Source of the DNA: an uncultured Bacteroidales bacterium
GTDB taxonomy: Bacteria > Bacteroidota > Bacteroidia > Bacteroidales > P3
Length of the DNA: 35,763 nt
Reading direction: 5' to 3'
NCBI GenBank assembly: GCA_947303735.1
Contig: CAMYZD010000010.1
Span: 1 to 35,763, forward strand
The notes below the pieces were generated by a model, which ran no database searches, was not told where the DNA came from, and worked only from the letters and a program-made list of their open reading frames with translations. Positions 1-7,271 of this stretch are shown here, in pieces (positions within the stretch are counted from its first letter, which is position 1; each line of letters starts with the position of its first letter). Both the position numbers and the translations under genes were made by a program.

Positions 1-113
1 TAAATAAATTATTGTATATCAAACATATAAATCAAATATTTCCGAAGTATTGTTCTTATCAAATTAAAAATTAAGAATTAAAAATTAAAATTGGCTGACG
101 CGTTCATTTGTCT

Positions 114-188
114 AATCACTAATCACCAATCACCAAATCTCGTGTCACAGGTCACAGGTCACTGGTCACTCAAAAACACTGATCACTC
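114..188. repeat. Period-7 intergenic repeat array, copy R1
   Basis: Read in 7-nt steps this is AATCACT, AATCACC, AATCACC, then after a short spacer containing TCGT, GTCACAG, GTCACAG, GTCACTG, GTCACTC, and a further GATCACTC. The preceding words ATTTGTCTAATCACT (106-120) recur at copy R5 (about 35459). The same family occurs in four other places in this window, all intergenic. Confidence 0.8.
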
Positions 189-235
189 AAAAGCTACTAA
201 ATGAAAACAATTTCTCAGAATTAATATTTTTTTTG

Positions 236-243
236 TATTTTTG
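236..243 (+). promoter_or_regulatory. Candidate Bacteroidota -7 box (TATTTTTG)
   Basis: The octamer TATTTTTG fits the Bacteroidota primary-sigma -7 consensus TAnnTTTG and lies about 96 nt upstream of the C10 protease start. No well-spaced TTTG-type -33 element was seen. If used, the transcript would carry a leader of roughly 85-90 nt that includes the hairpin at 264-307. Confidence 0.45.
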
Positions 244-263
244 TCATTTGATGCAAAAGCCTC

Positions 264-307
264 ACACTCCCCTTATCCACAGACAGACAGATAGATAAGG
301 TGAGTGT
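264..307 (+). promoter_or_regulatory. Long leader hairpin upstream of the C10 protease
   Basis: ACACTCCCCTTATC (264-277) and GATAAGGTGAGTGT (294-307) are inverted repeats matching at 13 of 14 positions, with a 16-nt loop rich in CAGA repeats. It lies between the -7 box and the start codon. No U-run follows, so it is not a classic terminator. An mRNA-stabilising or regulatory leader structure, or a DNA operator, are possible roles (inference). Confidence 0.6.
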
Positions 308-338
308 TATAATTTATTTATAGTATAAAAATACATAT

Positions 339-3300
339 ATGAAGAGATTAATACTGTTTTTTTTAACCCTCATCGTCATGGGAAGCGGCCTTAAAGCCTC
401 CCCTATCGATTCGAGTATGGCACTGCGCGTGGCACAAAATTTCTGCCTAATGCAAGGCGTGGACGATATGAAGTTGGTAAACATCACTTCCCAGCTGCCT
501 TTCAGCGAGTTTTATACCTTTGTGGGTGAGAATGGCAAGGGATTCGTATTGGTTTCGGCCGATGATTGTGTGATACCCGTCCTAGGTTTTTCGTCCGATG
601 GCATCTTTGCCACGAATGATATGCCCGACCATGTGCTGGACTGGCTCAGAGACTACGAAGACCAAATCCGTTTCTACCGAGACCTTTCGGCAAACGGCAT
701 CCATTCGTCGGCCGATGAAGCAGAAAACAATGTAAAAGCCGAGTGGGACCGACTGCTCTCAGACGAGCCGCCCACGCCGCCACAGTACACCTCTGTAGAC
801 CCCCTCATCACCACCAAATGGGGTCAGCAGTCGTATTATAATACCCTTTGCCCCTACGATAGCATAGCGGGCATCCGTTCGCCGGCTGGCTGTGTGGCCA
901 TTGCCGCCGCCCAGGTGATGAAATATTGGAGCCACCCGGCCACAGGCCACGGCTTTCACTCATACAACTGTTCCTTCTATGGACCCCAAAGCGCCAGCTT
1001 TGGTACCACCAGCTACGCTTGGAGCAACATGCCCGACAGCCTCACCTCGTCGAGCAGCACCACCGAAATCAATGCTGTGGCCACTTTGATATACCACGTC
1101 GGGGTAGCAGTAGATATGCTCTACGGTCATGGTGCCAATTCGAGCAGCGGTGCCTATAGCTACAACGAAGGCGGCCAAACCATCAACTATGGTACAACCC
1201 TTACCCCCTCGACCGAGAACGCCCTACGCTATTACTTCAAATATCGCAGCAACTGCCACCACATCGCTTATAGCGATTTCACCAACGCCGACTGGATTGG
1301 GATCATGCAGAACGAGCTGAACAACAGCCGACCCATCATATATTCGGGACGAGACACGGCGAGCGGTCACAGCTTCGTGTGCGACGGATACAACAACGCT
1401 GGCCAGTTTCACTTCAACTGGGGATGGCGCGGATATTACGACGGTTACTTTGCCATAGGCAGCATCAACCCCGTAGCGGGCGGCACAGGAGGAACGGGCT
1501 CGCGTTCGTACAACCTGAAGAACGTAGCCATCGTGAGCATACGCCCCAACGACTACTTCGGCGATACCACCTATGTGTCGGCCACCGTGAACACCAGCGG
1601 CATCGGTTATGGCACAGTGACGGGAGGCGGCAACTACACCGGCACCAACAGTACGCTGGTGACCCTCAACGCCACCGCCGCTTCGGGCTGTAGGTTTGCG
1701 GGCTGGACCGATGGCTATTGGTATAGCCCCCGTACCTTCTACGCCAACGGAGGCACCTACAACTACCGTGCGAACTTCCAACCCCTCAGTGGCGACACGC
1801 TGGGGTATAGCAACACCCGCTTCCTGTGCAATTACGGAGCCTCTGGCACCACCATCTGGGGCATCAAGATTCCCGCCGCCAACCTGACCGCGGGGCACGA
1901 CCTAACTCGAATTCTATTCTACCTCAGCAAGGTGGGCAGCTACACGCTCAAAGTCTATAAGGGCAGCACCTCTTCGCCCACACTGGTCCACACCCAGTCG
2001 TTCACAGCCACCAGCACCCTAGTCAACAACTGGTGCCACCTCAACCTCTCCTCCAACGTTCCCATTGATGGCACACAGCCCATTTGGATCATGCTGGAGA
2101 GCTCAGCCTCTTATCCAGCCGCCTGCAGCTACAATGCCTGCAACAACGACAGCCGTGTGTGGGGCAGCTCCTTCGGCACCCTCTCGGCCAACTTCAGCTT
2201 CATGATATGGGGAGTCTTCACCAACGGTAGCGGCTCGGGCACCACCTATGGCGACACCGTGTCGTATTGCGACACAGCCCCCTACACCACCGCCATGGGC
2301 ATGGGCACCGCATCGCCCTTCGACTGGGCCGTGAAACTGCCCGCCACCATGGTGCGCCATAGAAACTATGTGAGCGATGTGATGCTATACGTCCCTAGCG
2401 CCGGCACCTACACCCTCAACATCTACCGCGGCAGTGCCACCACCTCGGTCACGAAGGTAGCCACCCAAACCGCCACCTTCACCAGCAGCGCCGTGGGCAG
2501 CTGGCAGACACTCCACCTTGCCACCCCCGTGGCCACCAACAACACCATGCCCATCTGGATTGCCTTCCACACCGACAACATAGCCTACCCTGCCGCCTCG
2601 TGTGCCTACATGGGCGACAGCAACAGCTGCCTCGTATCGACCGACAGCTGCAACTCGTGGATATCGCAGAATACTCTCAGCGGAGGACTGGTCAACCGCT
2701 CGTGGATGATACGCGCCATACTGTCGGACGATGCCTCGCAATCGGTCATCATCAACGGCCCCACCTCAGTAGGTGTCGGCATTCCTGCCACCTACATGGC
2801 CGCCGGCCCTAGCTCAGCCACCTACAACTGGACCCTGACCGGAGCCGCCCACACCTCGTCCTCGGGCAATGTAGCCACCGCCACATGGGTCACGCCCGGC
2901 ACATACAATGTCGTCGTCACTGCCAACCTGAGCGGCACCCTGCTGCGCGACACCCTGCCCGTCACCGTATTCGGCTGCACGGTCAACTCGTTCCCCTATA
3001 CCATGGGATTTGAAGAAAGCGAGCCGCTTTCGTGCTGGAACAACATCGACAACGACGGCGACAGCTATAGTTGGGGCTATGCGACCAACTACTTCAGCAG
3101 CAACCTCGCACATGGTGGCTCCGACTGCTTTGCCTCTGCATCCAACATCATCGGGGTCGGAGCCCTCAGTTCCGACAACTGGCTGGTATCGCCCCAGCTG
3201 CAACTAACTGCTGGTCATCAATACACCCTCACCTGGTACGATGCCGCCACCGACTCGGCCAATTGCCATGAGCAGTACTCGGTCTACGTCTCTACCACTG

Positions 3301-4364
3301 GCAACAGCGTGGGCAACTTCACCTCCATTCCGCTATTCACCACCACCCTCGCCGGCACCGCCTACACGCAGCGAAGCGTCGACCTGAGTGCCTATGCTGG
3401 GCAGAATATCTATATTGCCTTCCGGCACAACACCACCGGACAGAGCTGGCTGCTACTCGACGATATCAGCGTCACGCAACGTTCGCAAAGCGACATCCAT
3501 TACACCATTACCGTGCAGAGCAACAACCCCGAGATGGGCACCGTCAGCGGTAGCGGCACCTTCCTAGAGGGCACCGTCACAACCATCGCCGCCACTCCCC
3601 ACAGCGGCTACCGCTTTGTGCAATGGAACGATGGCAACACCGATGCCATCCGCACCATCACGGTCACTGCCAACGCCACCTACACCGCCTACTTCGAAAC
3701 CGCCGCACAACAGCAATTCACCATCACCGTCCTCTCTGCCGACGAGACCATGGGCAGTACCATGGGCAGCGGTACCTTCCCACAGGGAGCCACCGCCGTC
3801 ATAGCAGCACAGGCACACGACGGTTATCGTTTTGTAAGGTGGAACGACGGCAACACCGACAACCCGCGTACTATCACCGTCACCGCCGATGCCACCTATA
3901 TCGCCAACTTTGAAGTGGTGACACAGTACTACACCCTCACGGTACTCTCCGCCGACGAGACCATGGGCACCGTCACCGGAAGCGGTTCCTATCCCGAAGG
4001 CGGCACCGCAGTTATCGCAGCCATCCCCCACGAGGGGCATAGTTTCCTGCGTTGGAACGATAGCAACACCGACAACCCCCGCACGGTTACCGTCACCGCC
4101 GACGCTACCTATATAGCCAACTTTACTTCCACCCAAGGTATTGGAGAAGTGGGAGAAGCGATGCTCATCACTTCACTGCCTGGATACAGAGTGCTTGTGA
4201 GCGGCTCACTCAATCACACCATCGAAGCCTACGACATGATGGGTAGGAGATGTGCTGCCATTCACAGCGAAGAGCCACAAGTCACCCTCCAACTGCCTTC
4301 CGCCGGAGTATACCTGATTGTAGCTGACGGCAGCAAGGCGCAACGCGTGGTGCTGGTGAGATAA
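339..4364 (+). CDS. Secreted C10 family (streptopain-like) cysteine protease with T9SS sorting domain
   Basis: This 1341-aa precursor has an N-terminal signal peptide and a Spi-type inhibitory propeptide (about 20-140, with GKGFVLVSADD). The C10 catalytic domain (about 150-405) has Cys185 in SPAGCVAIAAAQVMKYW and His344 in SGHSFVCDGYNN, followed by FNWGWRG, so the active site looks intact. Downstream are one InlB B-repeat-like module (about 415-480), two related beta-sandwich segments (about 485-800), a PKD-like domain (about 800-880), a choice-of-anchor J/cleaved-adhesin-like domain (about 885-1050) and three InlB B-like repeats starting near 1053, 1124 and 1194. The last 75 residues resemble a type A T9SS sorting domain. 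Family knowledge predicts secretion as a zymogen and display or release at the cell surface, where it would degrade host or dietary proteins (inference). A leader hairpin precedes it and a strong terminator follows, so it is probably monocistronic. Confidence 0.9.
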   Translation: MKRLILFFLTLIVMGSGLKASPIDSSMALRVAQNFCLMQGVDDMKLVNITSQLPFSEFYTFVGENGKGFVLVSADDCVIPVLGFSSDGIFATNDMPDHVLDWLRDYEDQIRFYRDLSANGIHSSADEAENNVKAEWDRLLSDEPPTPPQYTSVDPLITTKWGQQSYYNTLCPYDSIAGIRSPAGCVAIAAAQVMKYWSHPATGHGFHSYNCSFYGPQSASFGTTSYAWSNMPDSLTSSSSTTEINAVATLIYHVGVAVDMLYGHGANSSSGAYSYNEGGQTINYGTTLTPSTENALRYYFKYRSNCHHIAYSDFTNADWIGIMQNELNNSRPIIYSGRDTASGHSFVCDGYNNAGQFHFNWGWRGYYDGYFAIGSINPVAGGTGGTGSRSYNLKNVAIVSIRPNDYFGDTTYVSATVNTSGIGYGTVTGGGNYTGTNSTLVTLNATAASGCRFAGWTDGYWYSPRTFYANGGTYNYRANFQPLSGDTLGYSNTRFLCNYGASGTTIWGIKIPAANLTAGHDLTRILFYLSKVGSYTLKVYKGSTSSPTLVHTQSFTATSTLVNNWCHLNLSSNVPIDGTQPIWIMLESSASYPAACSYNACNNDSRVWGSSFGTLSANFSFMIWGVFTNGSGSGTTYGDTVSYCDTAPYTTAMGMGTASPFDWAVKLPATMVRHRNYVSDVMLYVPSAGTYTLNIYRGSATTSVTKVATQTATFTSSAVGSWQTLHLATPVATNNTMPIWIAFHTDNIAYPAASCAYMGDSNSCLVSTDSCNSWISQNTLSGGLVNRSWMIRAILSDDASQSVIINGPTSVGVGIPATYMAAGPSSATYNWTLTGAAHTSSSGNVATATWVTPGTYNVVVTANLSGTLLRDTLPVTVFGCTVNSFPYTMGFEESEPLSCWNNIDNDGDSYSWGYATNYFSSNLAHGGSDCFASASNIIGVGALSSDNWLVSPQLQLTAGHQYTLTWYDAATDSANCHEQYSVYVSTTGNSVGNFTSIPLFTTTLAGTAYTQRSVDLSAYAGQNIYIAFRHNTTGQSWLLLDDISVTQRSQSDIHYTITVQSNNPEMGTVSGSGTFLEGTVTTIAATPHSGYRFVQWNDGNTDAIRTITVTANATYTAYFETAAQQQFTITVLSADETMGSTMGSGTFPQGATAVIAAQAHDGYRFVRWNDGNTDNPRTITVTADATYIANFEVVTQYYTLTVLSADETMGTVTGSGSYPEGGTAVIAAIPHEGHSFLRWNDSNTDNPRTVTVTADATYIANFTSTQGIGEVGEAMLITSLPGYRVLVSGSLNHTIEAYDMMGRRCAAIHSEEPQVTLQLPSAGVYLIVADGSKAQRVVLVR

Positions 4365-4385
4365 TCCTAAGGCATCTGTACAAAG

Positions 4386-4423
4386 AAAAGGTTCTGTCTG
4401 CAGCCGTGGACAGAACCTTTTTT
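4386..4423 (+). terminator. Rho-independent terminator after the C10 protease
   Basis: A 12-bp perfect stem (AAAGGTTCTGTC pairing with GACAGAACCTTT) with a 10-nt loop is followed directly by a T-run, 21 nt after the stop codon. Confidence 0.9.
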
Positions 4424-4512
4424 ATCTTTACAAAGCATAACAAGATACACTATTCACAATGAGCCGTTGATTATTTTTTGGAAGGACGGGCGGCTGAGTC
4501 GATAAAAAGATA

Positions 4513-4520
4513 TACTTTTG
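4513..4520 (+). promoter_or_regulatory. Candidate -7 box (TACTTTTG) for the caspase-like gene
   Basis: TACTTTTG matches TAnnTTTG and ends 26 nt before the ATG at 4547. A TTTG at 4477-4480 is too far away to be a normal -33 element. Confidence 0.5.
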
Positions 4521-4546
4521 CAAATTGAAATAATATCGATTGCGCA

Positions 4547-6250
4547 ATGAGAAATAGACATTTCAACCTACGTCACATCGCCATGCTTTGCCTATTGGCG
4601 ATAGTTGCCGTTGCACCGCTAAACGCTCAGCCCCAATACCCTACAAGCGAGCACCAATACAACGACGACATCCACACCTTCATCATCAAACGTCTGCGCC
4701 AAACCACCCAGCAGCGCGAGAAACAGATGAACAAACAGGTGCAGCAGATGCTGATCAACCTGCCCAACGCCGAGAAATTGTACGACGAGACCTTTGTCCG
4801 CATCAACACTTCGGTAGTGGAAGACACCACCGAAGAGGGCAAACCTGAGATCAACTATGTGTTCGACATCTCATACAACTGCCATCATTTCGAGGGCACC
4901 GAGGACGACTACCCGTCGGCGGCATACCAATGGAACACCTCCAACAGCTGCCGTGCCATCTGCAACCTCACCCGCACGATGATCGACGAGGAGTTGGGCG
5001 ACATCTTCACCGCAGGTCACAAAACCACTATCACCATTACCTCGACCACCGATGCCGCCGAGATTACCCATATCGACTATAAAGGCGAGTATGGCGACTT
5101 CCGCTATATGCCGGCCGTGTTCAACGACGAGAACGTCCGCATCTCGGTCGACACCAAGGAGGGCATCACCACCAACGCCCAGTTGGCCTACCTGCGTGCC
5201 AGAGGCGTGCGTGCCTTCCTCGAGGAGAAAGTCAACGCCCTGAAGCAGACCGAGAACGAGTACCTATACGTAACCCGTTGCTTCGACATGACAGGTCCAC
5301 ACTACCGCCGTAGCAGCCTGAAGATTGTGGTGCACGGAGCTTTCGACGCAGCCGCCCGCAACATGGAGGCCGCCCTGCTGAACGACGAGTATGTCGACTT
5401 CAATATCCCCTCGATCGAGGAGAACAGCAACAGTAAGACCTATGCCCTCATCATAGCCGACGAGGAGTATACCGCCCCGTTACCCAACTGCGACTATGCC
5501 AGCAACGACGGCGATGTGCTGCACGAATATTTCGTCCACACGCTAGGCATCCCCACCCGCCATGTGAAGGTGCTGCACAATGCCGGACGGCAAGAGATAT
5601 ACAACGAGGGCATCCATTGGCTGAAAGACATCATCAAGGCTCAGAACGGCGATGTGCACATCATCATCTACTATGCCGGCCACGGCATCTGCAACCCCAA
5701 ATTCGCCCCCTATCTGATGCCTAGCGGCATCGACGTGAGCAAGATTCGCGCCTTCAAGAGCAAGAACGGAGTGCTGCCTAGCGGCATTGAACTGAAAGGC
5801 AACGACGCCGAGAAGGTGCTGGCCCAGTGCATCTCGTTCGATACGCTGACCGGTTGGTTCAAGAAAGTGTCGGCCCTGAGCTACACATTCATTATCGACG
5901 CCAGTTTCAACGGGGTGCAGCGCAGTGGTAAAGAATTTTTCAACATCAAGAAAGAGACCAAGCGGTATAGGGCTCCCCGTGTGAGAGACGACATTGTCAT
6001 CTTCATGGCTGCCACAGGCGACAAGACCGCATACTCCTTCATCGACCAGCACCACGGCTTCTTCACCTACTATATATTGAAAGAACTGAAATTCTCGCGT
6101 GGCGAGATCACCTTCCAAGAGCTGTTCAACAACGTCACCAAGAACCAAGCCTACGAGTCGTCGCTGCAAGGCAAGCTGCAAGAACCCACTATGATCATAG
6201 GTGGCCAGTTGGGCGACAACTGGGGCAACCGCACATTTATCAACAACTAA
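4547..6250 (+). CDS. Secreted caspase-family (peptidase C14-like) protein with Cys-to-Ser active site
   Basis: This 567-aa protein has a signal peptide (about 1-28, ending LNAQ). A region at about 30-300 that I do not recognise precedes a caspase/metacaspase p20-like domain (about 300-560). The family landmarks are visible: KTYALIIADEEY, a dyad His at residue 379 in YYAGHG, and the homologue of the usual DACFSG motif, which here reads DASFNG with Ser453 in place of the nucleophilic Cys. The following HHGFFTYYILKEL also matches the family. The reading frame is uninterrupted and the codon (AGT, 5903-5905) is unambiguous. Family knowledge therefore predicts loss of normal cysteine-protease activity, leaving a pseudoenzyme or a changed chemistry. 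It has its own promoter-like box and is followed by a terminator, so it is probably transcribed alone beside the C10 protease. Confidence 0.85.
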   Translation: MRNRHFNLRHIAMLCLLAIVAVAPLNAQPQYPTSEHQYNDDIHTFIIKRLRQTTQQREKQMNKQVQQMLINLPNAEKLYDETFVRINTSVVEDTTEEGKPEINYVFDISYNCHHFEGTEDDYPSAAYQWNTSNSCRAICNLTRTMIDEELGDIFTAGHKTTITITSTTDAAEITHIDYKGEYGDFRYMPAVFNDENVRISVDTKEGITTNAQLAYLRARGVRAFLEEKVNALKQTENEYLYVTRCFDMTGPHYRRSSLKIVVHGAFDAAARNMEAALLNDEYVDFNIPSIEENSNSKTYALIIADEEYTAPLPNCDYASNDGDVLHEYFVHTLGIPTRHVKVLHNAGRQEIYNEGIHWLKDIIKAQNGDVHIIIYYAGHGICNPKFAPYLMPSGIDVSKIRAFKSKNGVLPSGIELKGNDAEKVLAQCISFDTLTGWFKKVSALSYTFIIDASFNGVQRSGKEFFNIKKETKRYRAPRVRDDIVIFMAATGDKTAYSFIDQHHGFFTYYILKELKFSRGEITFQELFNNVTKNQAYESSLQGKLQEPTMIIGGQLGDNWGNRTFINN

Positions 6251-6266
6251 TAGCAGATGATATTTT

Positions 6267-6359
6267 GTGACCAGTGAACTGTGAACTGTGACACGAATGC
6301 TTTTAAATTAGTCACAAATCACAGGTCACTTATCTCTAATCACTAATCACAGATTACAA
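6267..6359. repeat. Period-7 intergenic repeat array, copy R2 (inverted pair)
   Basis: The left arm (6267-6294) consists of four GTGAMCW-type heptamers. The right arm (6311-6359) consists of seven consecutive heptamers in the opposite orientation (GTCACAA, ATCACAG, GTCACTT and so on). GTGACACGA is the reverse complement of the TCGTGTCAC in copies R1 and R5, and CTAATCACTAATCAC is shared with R1. It lies between the caspase-like stop codon and its terminator. Confidence 0.8.
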
Positions 6360-6382
6360 TACAAAAAAGATAGTAGTTTTTT

Positions 6383-6414
6383 GTGGGGGAGATAAAATAA
6401 ATCCCCCACTTTTT
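6383..6414 (+). terminator. Rho-independent terminator after the caspase-like gene
   Basis: GTGGGGGA (6383-6390) pairs with TCCCCCAC (6402-6409) around an 11-nt A/T-rich loop, followed by five T residues. It is 133 nt after the stop codon, beyond repeat R2. Confidence 0.85.
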
Positions 6415-6452
6415 CGTTAAAGAGGCAAATTTTAAAAGTAAAAGATAATACC

Positions 6453-7169
6453 ATGAAGAAGATTTTTTTAGCAGCCACCTTTATGCTGTTGTCGATGAGC
6501 ACGATGATTGCCCAGAATAATTTCCGTGGCATCGTACGCTTCAAACTCGAAAGTACCGGAAAAGTAGACGTGCAGATAAAGCCTGAGCAGTCGACCTTTG
6601 AAATCAAGGTATACGACAACAAGTTGATGGTTGGCAACACCATCCAAAATGGGTTTAAGACCATTGCAGCCCAAGACCTCAGCCCCATTATCGGCTACCT
6701 TGCTGCCAATGGCATTGAGCTGGAGAGCTACACCGGCGACGGTAAAGTCATCATTCGCGACGAGGTGGCCGAAGACTCGCTCAAGTCGATTGAACTAAAG
6801 GACGAGGAACCTGGTCACTTCTATTATGAATATGTCGACGAGACGCAAGAGATACTTGGCTACACGGCCAAGAAACTCATCGTCCACAGTTTCGACGAAG
6901 AGGGTCAAGACAACCCCTCCACTTGCTGGTATACCACCGAGATAGGACCTGCCTACTGCCTGTTGCTTGGTCAGGTGAAGGGTTTCCCGCTGGTCTACAC
7001 CCAGATCGGCTCAGAGGGCCGCGCCATCACCTACACCGCTACCGAGGTGGTGAAAGGCAAGGTGAAAGAGGCCGAATTCTTCCCTCCTGCAGGTTACAAG
7101 GACCTCTCGCAAGAAGAGCTTGAAGCATTGAGCGAAGAGATTCAGACTGCTGCAGAACTCTTAGAATAG
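6453..7169 (+). CDS. Small secreted protein, DUF4412-like, function unknown
   Basis: This 238-aa protein has a clear signal peptide (about 1-21, ending MIAQ) and no lipobox or T9SS tail, so it is probably periplasmic. The mature part alternates short beta-strand-like segments such as FRGIVRFKLES, ends in an acidic helix, and has the phrase FFPPAGYKDLSQEELEAL. This recalls the DUF4412/LolA-like secreted proteins of Bacteroidota, but I see no catalytic motif and the assignment is tentative. The ATG at 6453 directly precedes the signal peptide. Terminators on both sides (6383-6414 and 7190-7232) make it a single-gene unit. Confidence 0.7.
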   Translation: MKKIFLAATFMLLSMSTMIAQNNFRGIVRFKLESTGKVDVQIKPEQSTFEIKVYDNKLMVGNTIQNGFKTIAAQDLSPIIGYLAANGIELESYTGDGKVIIRDEVAEDSLKSIELKDEEPGHFYYEYVDETQEILGYTAKKLIVHSFDEEGQDNPSTCWYTTEIGPAYCLLLGQVKGFPLVYTQIGSEGRAITYTATEVVKGKVKEAEFFPPAGYKDLSQEELEALSEEIQTAAELLE

Positions 7170-7189
7170 AACTCTCGTATTCATGATTG

Positions 7190-7232
7190 ATGCCCTGGAC
7201 CTTCTGGCCTCTAGAATGTCTAGGGCATTTTT
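7190..7232 (+). terminator. Rho-independent terminator upstream of ftsK
   Basis: ATGCCCTGGA pairs with TCTAGGGCAT (10 bp including one G-T wobble) across a 19-nt loop, followed by TTTTTAA. It is 21 nt after the stop of the small secreted protein. Confidence 0.7.
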
Positions 7233-7271
7233 AAATGTTAGATACACACATCCACTCAGAAAACAAGAAGA

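Larger units (their letters stand above)
1..338. other. Intergenic region with A/T-rich words, heptamer array, promoter and leader hairpin
   Basis: No coding sequence is supported here. In order it holds AATTAAAA-type low-complexity words (about 61-95), a heptamer repeat array (114-188), a promoter-like -7 box (236-243) and a long imperfect inverted repeat (264-307) just before the C10 protease gene. The left edge is the window boundary, so an upstream gene may lie outside. Confidence 0.7.

Noticed and set aside
114-188. CRISPR array
   Set aside because: The repeats are 7 nt with no spacers and no cas genes are in the window.
1224-1898. 224-codon minus-strand frame inside the C10 protease gene, and comparable frames at 3564-4136 and 5543-6181
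   Set aside because: Antisense to strongly supported domains, and the Gly/Val/Ala-rich translations have no recognisable motifs.
4477-4480. TTTG as a -33 element for the caspase-like gene
   Set aside because: It lies 32 nt from the TAnnTTTG box, well beyond the roughly 19-21 nt spacing usual in Bacteroidota promoters.
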